This document shows, in pieces, positions 33,966-35,559 of a DNA stretch of 35,559 nucleotides. A program made the position numbers and the translations under genes. This stretch comes from JAIVGZ01 sp964552205. GTDB taxonomy: Bacteria > Pseudomonadota > Gammaproteobacteria > Natronospirales > JAIVGZ01. The stretch is from positions 1 to 35,559 of the forward strand of contig CAZKFT010000020.1 in the NCBI GenBank assembly GCA_964552205.1. Direction: 5' to 3'. The notes below the pieces were generated by a model that had not been told where the DNA came from, did no database searches, and was given only the letters and a program-made list of their open reading frames with translations. Positions within the stretch are counted from its first letter, which is position 1; the number at the start of each line of letters is the position of its first letter.

Positions 33966-34826
33966 CTAGTACAGCGTGCCCGTGTTCACGACCGGCTGCG
34001 TCGCCCGGTCGGAGCACAACACCACCAAGAGGTTGCTCACCATCATTGCGCGTCGCTCATCATCCAACTCGACCACACCCTTCGACTTCAGGTCATTGAG
34101 CGCCATCTCCACCATGCCGACCGCGCCTTCGACGATGCGTTGGCGTGCGGCGATGATGGCGTTGGCCTGCTGACGCTGCAGCATCGCCTGCGCGATTTCC
34201 GGTGCGTAGGCCAAGTGCGAGATCCGTGCCTCGATGACATCAATGCCGGCTTGCGTCAGCCGCTCGTCCAGTTGCTCGCGGATGTGCTCTGAGATTTCGT
34301 TGGCGTGGCTACGCAGTGAGACCTGGTCATCATGCGAGTCGTAGGGGTAACTTGTGGCCATCGCCCGCAAAGCGGCCTCCGCCTGGATGTGCACGAAGCT
34401 CTCGTAGTCATCGACATTGAAAGTTGCCTGTGCCGAGTCCACGACCCGCCAGACCACCACGGATGCGATCTCGATGGGGCTACCTTCGAGCTCGTTGACC
34501 TTGAGCTTACCCGACTCGAAGTTGCGCACGCGGAGGCTCACTTTGCGCTTGCTGTAGAACGGATTGTTCCAGCGCAGACCCGCCTCTTTCACCGTGCCGG
34601 TGTAACGACCGAACAAGGTAAGCACTGCGGCCTGGTTGGGTTCAACCATATACAGCCCGGCATACCCGATGATAGGCACGCCCATCGCCAGTAGCGCACC
34701 GAAGAACACGAGCATCTCATTGGCCTTGCCCGCCTCAACCATTCCCCAGATCAGCAGAAGATTGAGCACGATGGACACCACCAACACGGGAATGCCCGGC
34801 AGGGAAGGGATGGTTTTTTCATTCAT
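33966..34826 (-). CDS. SPFH/band-7 domain membrane protein
   Basis: A 286-residue stomatin/prohibitin-type protein from ATG 34826. Two N-terminal hydrophobic segments (VLVVSIVLNLLLIWGMV and VFFGALLAMGVPIIGYAGLYMV) are followed by the SPFH domain (VEPNQAAVLTLFGRYTGTVKEAGLRWNNPFYSKRKVSLRVRNFE). Its C-terminal half is a long coiled region (ISEHIREQLDERLTQAGIDVIEARISHLAYAPEIAQAMLQRQQANAIIAARQRIVEGA). SPFH proteins organise membrane microdomains and often partner proteases; no NfeD or protease gene is here. AGGAGAG lies about eight bases before the ATG. It is the first gene of a five-gene operon. Confidence 0.9.
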   Translation of the reverse strand: MNEKTIPSLPGIPVLVVSIVLNLLLIWGMVEAGKANEMLVFFGALLAMGVPIIGYAGLYMVEPNQAAVLTLFGRYTGTVKEAGLRWNNPFYSKRKVSLRVRNFESGKLKVNELEGSPIEIASVVVWRVVDSAQATFNVDDYESFVHIQAEAALRAMATSYPYDSHDDQVSLRSHANEISEHIREQLDERLTQAGIDVIEARISHLAYAPEIAQAMLQRQQANAIIAARQRIVEGAVGMVEMALNDLKSKGVVELDDERRAMMVSNLLVVLCSDRATQPVVNTGTLY

Positions 34827-34854
34827 GGGGTTCTCTCCTCTCGTCATGGGAGAG

Positions 34855-34883
34855 ATGATATCACTATGATATTAAAATGTCAC
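34855..34883 (-). promoter_or_regulatory. Probable promoter of the SPFH operon
   Basis: On the minus strand, GTGACA (34878-34883) and TATCAT (34855-34860) are separated by 17 bases, a good sigma-70 match. It overlaps the last codons of the upstream lipoprotein gene. An AT-rich near-repeat (TGATAT twice) covers the spacer. Confidence 0.55.
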
Positions 34884-35468
34884 ACCACAACCTTGGAAGC
34901 GCTCGTCACCCAGCTGTAGGGTCACGGTTTCCGGGTGAATTGCCCCGCTCATACTGTCGAAACAGGGGAGGTCCTCGATCAGCATCATGAGCTCGGTGTC
35001 TCCGCTCTGAAGGTGATAACCCCTTGCCCCGCCTAACAATTGTAGGGCCGGAAGTGGCGTTTCAACACGGCGCTCCCCATAGTCCAGCACCAGCGTGATG
35101 CGGTCATCGGAAACCTCCGCATGCCAGCCCGGCTCCTGCCCGACCGCGCGAAAGCCGACGCCGCGTGCCTTGGCCTCTTCCCAGGGCCCCGACCACGTCT
35201 TGGGCACGCACTCGAGGCGCTGCCCGCGCAGGACTACCACCGCGCCCGCATCCGTCTCCTCGATAGCAAATTGGTCGTCGGTGCGAAACGGCTCCTGACC
35301 CGGAAGATAGAGCTCGAACGCTTCTCCATCGGGCACCGCCGCAAACTCGAACCCCCCGCAGGCCCAGTACACATTGGGCTTCACCGGCTCGGGCGCCTCC
35401 CGGGCGCAGGCCGAGACAAGTGTGACGGACAGAAGCACGAGCGACAGGAAAAAATGGTTCGCTGACAT
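34872..35468 (-). CDS. Lipoprotein with MliC-like and COG3650-like domains
   Basis: A 198-residue protein from ATG 35468. The signal peptide ends in the lipobox LVSAC, so it is a lipoprotein. The first part of the mature protein (VYWACGGFEFAAVPDGEAFELYLPG) resembles MliC, the membrane-bound inhibitor of C-type lysozyme. The second part (FRAVGQEPGWHAEVSDDRITLVLDYG... CFDSMSGAIHPETVTLQLGDERFQGCGV) resembles the COG3650 domain of predicted membrane proteins. A role against host or environmental lysozyme is possible but unproven. Its 3' end contains the promoter of the SPFH operon. Confidence 0.75.
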   Translation of the reverse strand: MSANHFFLSLVLLSVTLVSACAREAPEPVKPNVYWACGGFEFAAVPDGEAFELYLPGQEPFRTDDQFAIEETDAGAVVVLRGQRLECVPKTWSGPWEEAKARGVGFRAVGQEPGWHAEVSDDRITLVLDYGERRVETPLPALQLLGGARGYHLQSGDTELMMLIEDLPCFDSMSGAIHPETVTLQLGDERFQGCGVTF

Positions 35469-35494
35469 GGAGTGAGTGTATAGAATGTCGGCCC

Positions 35495-35559
35495 ATGAAA
35501 ACATTCAAACGCATCCTGAAGTGGGCCGGCATCTCGATTGCCGTGGTGGTGGTTCTGGC
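35495..35559 (+). CDS. N-terminal fragment of a membrane or exported protein (runs off the window)
   Basis: Only the first 21 codons are present: MKTFKRILKWAGISIAVVVVL, a basic start followed by a hydrophobic stretch typical of a signal anchor. The gene is divergent from the lipoprotein gene with 26 bases between the two starts, which share a region containing TATAGAAT. Identity cannot be decided. Confidence 0.5.
   Translation, partial: MKTFKRILKWAGISIAVVVVL

Overview
This is a gene-dense bacterial chromosome fragment from a Gram-negative, very probably a gammaproteobacterium of the Xanthomonadales/Chromatiales type. The evidence is outer-membrane systems (PqiABC, OmpA-like lipoprotein, RND efflux), Rep helicase, a YadGH pair, high GC content and short intergenic spaces with many 1-4 nt gene overlaps. 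No phage, CRISPR array, plasmid gene or complete insertion sequence was found. Two runs of exactly 100 N (5056-5155 and 27723-27822) are each flanked by the same 55 bases on both sides, so they look like unmerged contig ends from a short-read assembly. Collapsing each one restores an intact gene.

Layout. 1-700: tRNA-Arg(CCG) and a membrane-anchored c5-type cytochrome. 700-3614 (minus): a REP-associated tyrosine transposase (RAYT) whose stop codon overlaps the TTG start of rep helicase. 3659-5244 (plus): a PLP-dependent aromatic amino acid decarboxylase. 5216-15491 (minus): an envelope and efflux block of DUF4442 thioesterase-like protein, OmpA-like lipoprotein, TetR regulator, DUF457 membrane hydrolase, MFP/RND efflux pair, AbgT-family transporter and YadG/YadH ABC exporter. 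15520-20785: a DUF962/Mpo1-like membrane protein, an ACT-domain malic enzyme (minus), then glutaryl-CoA dehydrogenase overlapping a fused alpha/beta 2-oxoacid dehydrogenase E1. The E1 gene carries REP-like palindromes inside its reading frame.

20763-30346 (minus) is the most striking region. It is a tightly coupled seven-gene run: pqiA, pqiB (three MCE domains), pqiC, a LolA-like periplasmic protein, an RND/MMPL exporter fused to a cyclic-nucleotide-binding domain, murB, and a beta-lactamase-fold protein that has lost its catalytic Ser and Lys. The first four junctions are all 4-nt overlaps. The gene content suggests one inter-membrane lipid trafficking system that combines an MCE conduit with a second RND+LolA-like route, possibly gated by a nucleotide signal.

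30467-35559: an Ada-like HTH/alkyltransferase, a small conserved hypothetical protein, then a minus-strand envelope operon (SPFH/band-7, ribbon-helix-helix, secreted alpha/beta hydrolase, PH-like membrane protein, PspC), a two-domain lipoprotein and the start of a membrane protein that runs off the end. The RAYT at 2700-3614 and the REP-like motifs inside the E1 gene may belong to the same REP/RAYT family, although the RAYT has lost one histidine of its HUH motif.
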